From Schoenoplectus triqueter (Eukaryota > Streptophyta > Magnoliopsida > Poales > Cyperaceae), in contig CAXKVV010001003.1 of the NCBI GenBank assembly GCA_964058805.1, positions 1-29,160 of the forward strand: a stretch of 29,160 nucleotides of DNA, in the 5' to 3' direction. This document shows positions 28,440 through 29,160 of the stretch, in pieces. How positions within the stretch are numbered: the first letter of the stretch is position 1; every line of letters begins with the position of its first letter. The notes below the pieces were generated by a model. That model worked only from the letters and a program-made list of their open reading frames with translations, made no database searches and had not been told where the DNA came from. A program made the position numbers and the translations under genes.

Positions 28440-28945
28440 AGCATTGGATGTAGATATCTAATCAGCATTGTTTTTATTGATGCAAAATAAAGTATTAGTA
28501 TCAGCCAAACGGATGTCAAAAACTATTTTTGCATCAGCTTTGCTGATGCAAAAGAAAATATTAGCATCAGCCAAACGGATGTGACAAATACTTTTACATC
28601 AACCAAATGGATGCCGAAAATAATTTTTGCATCAACGAAATGGATGCCACAAATACTTTTACATCAGCCAAATGGATGCCAAAATAGTTTTTGCATCAAC
28701 GAAACGGATGCCAAAAACCAATACTTATACACGCAGATAGAAGCTTTTGTGGTCGGTCAAACCGATGCTAAAATATGCCGATGCGAATGTATAGGCCGAT
28801 GCTAAAGTTGTAAAACCGATGCGAATGACAATCTAATGCGATGTCTACTGCGTCGGCTCTTTAGCATCGGCTGACCGATGTAAAATACCTATAGCGTCGG
28901 CACAACCGATGCGAATCACATTTTCAAGCCGATGCTAAAAGCTTT
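28440..28945. repeat. Right subterminal repeats of CACTA element
   Basis: From 28480 to 28720 a unit of about 35 bases built on GCATCA(G/A)CCAAA(C/T)GGATGCCAAAA is repeated roughly eight times. From 28745 to 28940 shorter GGCCGATGC, AACCGATGCGAAT and GCATCGGC words follow in both orientations. The frame 28581-28805 merely translates this array. The set mirrors the left subterminal zone but is longer and more diverged inward. Confidence 0.88.
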
Positions 28946-28961
28946 TTTTCCTGTAGTGATT

Positions 28962-29160
28962 TGACAATCGGGGTACAAACCGCAGGTCCAATTTGACTAA
29001 GTTGACCCGAAAAGTAATGGATTAATTTTTTTATTAGTTATGTATGAATTGGTTAGTTAACCTCGCTATATATGTTTGTTATGAATTAAATCAACATAAA
29101 TGATGAAATCTTTTCATCCCAACTAAAATCCCCTAAATTTTCCGCAACTGTTTTGTTTTT
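28962..29160. other. Noncoding flank right of CACTA element
   Basis: About 200 AT-rich bases with no recognised feature before the window ends. Confidence 0.5.

Larger units (their letters stand above)
25584..28958 (+). mobile_element. CACTA (En/Spm-type) element carrying one gene
   Basis: The element is 3375 bp. Its termini CACTACAGGAAAAAAGG and CTTTTTTTCCTGTAGTG are inverted repeats of about 16 bp with the CACTA signature, and ATT is duplicated on both sides. Direct and inverted GCATCGGC/GCCGATGC words fill both subterminal zones (25600-25850 and 28440-28945), the binding-site layout of En/Spm elements. The interior carries one spliced plus-strand gene, 26537-28431. No sequence resembling the large DDE-type CACTA transposase (TnpD/Transposase_21) exists, so it is nonautonomous for transposition although it keeps a Transposase_24-type gene. 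Confidence 0.95.

Noticed and set aside
28581..28805. 74-codon frame in the CACTA right end
   Set aside because: It translates the subterminal repeat array, giving repeated peptide phrases with no coding support.

Overview
The window reads as intergenic, transposon-filled DNA from a flowering plant. It is AT-rich, has no operon-like gene packing, and carries plant-type Copia, hAT, CACTA, Helitron and foldback-MITE sequences, together with spliced transposon exons and a plant mobile domain fragment. Motifs of the type GTGGGNCCCAC and CACGTGTCAGC, familiar from grass and other monocot repeats, lean towards a monocot, but the species cannot be fixed from sequence alone. I see no intact host gene, rRNA, functional tRNA or CRISPR array.

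Layout. 1-1520: AT-rich DNA with nothing recognisable. 1530-5770: a decayed Ty1/Copia polyprotein on the minus strand, in the order gag, protease, GAG-pre-integrase, integrase, traces of reverse transcriptase. A 323-bp hAT-type MITE (4564-4886) with a perfect 8-bp target duplication sits inside gag. 5763-6320: a plant mobile domain fragment on the minus strand, abutting the broken 5' end of gag. 6320-10560: GC-richer noncoding DNA with a strong hairpin, a 127-bp-period duplication and a dispersed 40-bp motif. 10560-13200: very AT-rich repeats, then two families of short tandem repeats ending in LTR-like sequence. 13990-15560: a foldback MITE, two tandem duplications (97 bp and 63 bp) and a second foldback element whose centre carries three CG-rich palindromes. 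16050-16965: a GCGC-bearing element, probably mobile. 18500-18860: a 54-bp duplication and a small TIR element.

20261-24480 is a nest. A hAT-like element (20269-22013, target duplication ACTATCAA) is interrupted by a 1280-bp CACTA element (20328-21607, target duplication ATA). Next comes a CACTA-like left end at 22026, then a 469-bp Helitron (22953-23421) and two long-armed foldback MITEs (23429-23792 and 23832-24245).

25584-28958 is the best-preserved unit: a 3375-bp CACTA element with matching termini, target duplication ATT and GCATCGGC-type subterminal repeats. It holds one spliced plus-strand gene (26537-28431) resembling the Transposase_24 (Ptta/En/Spm) family, with a one-base frameshift near its end. 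No DDE transposase is present, so it would need one supplied in trans. All element calls rest on termini, target duplications and protein motifs read by eye; no database search was possible.
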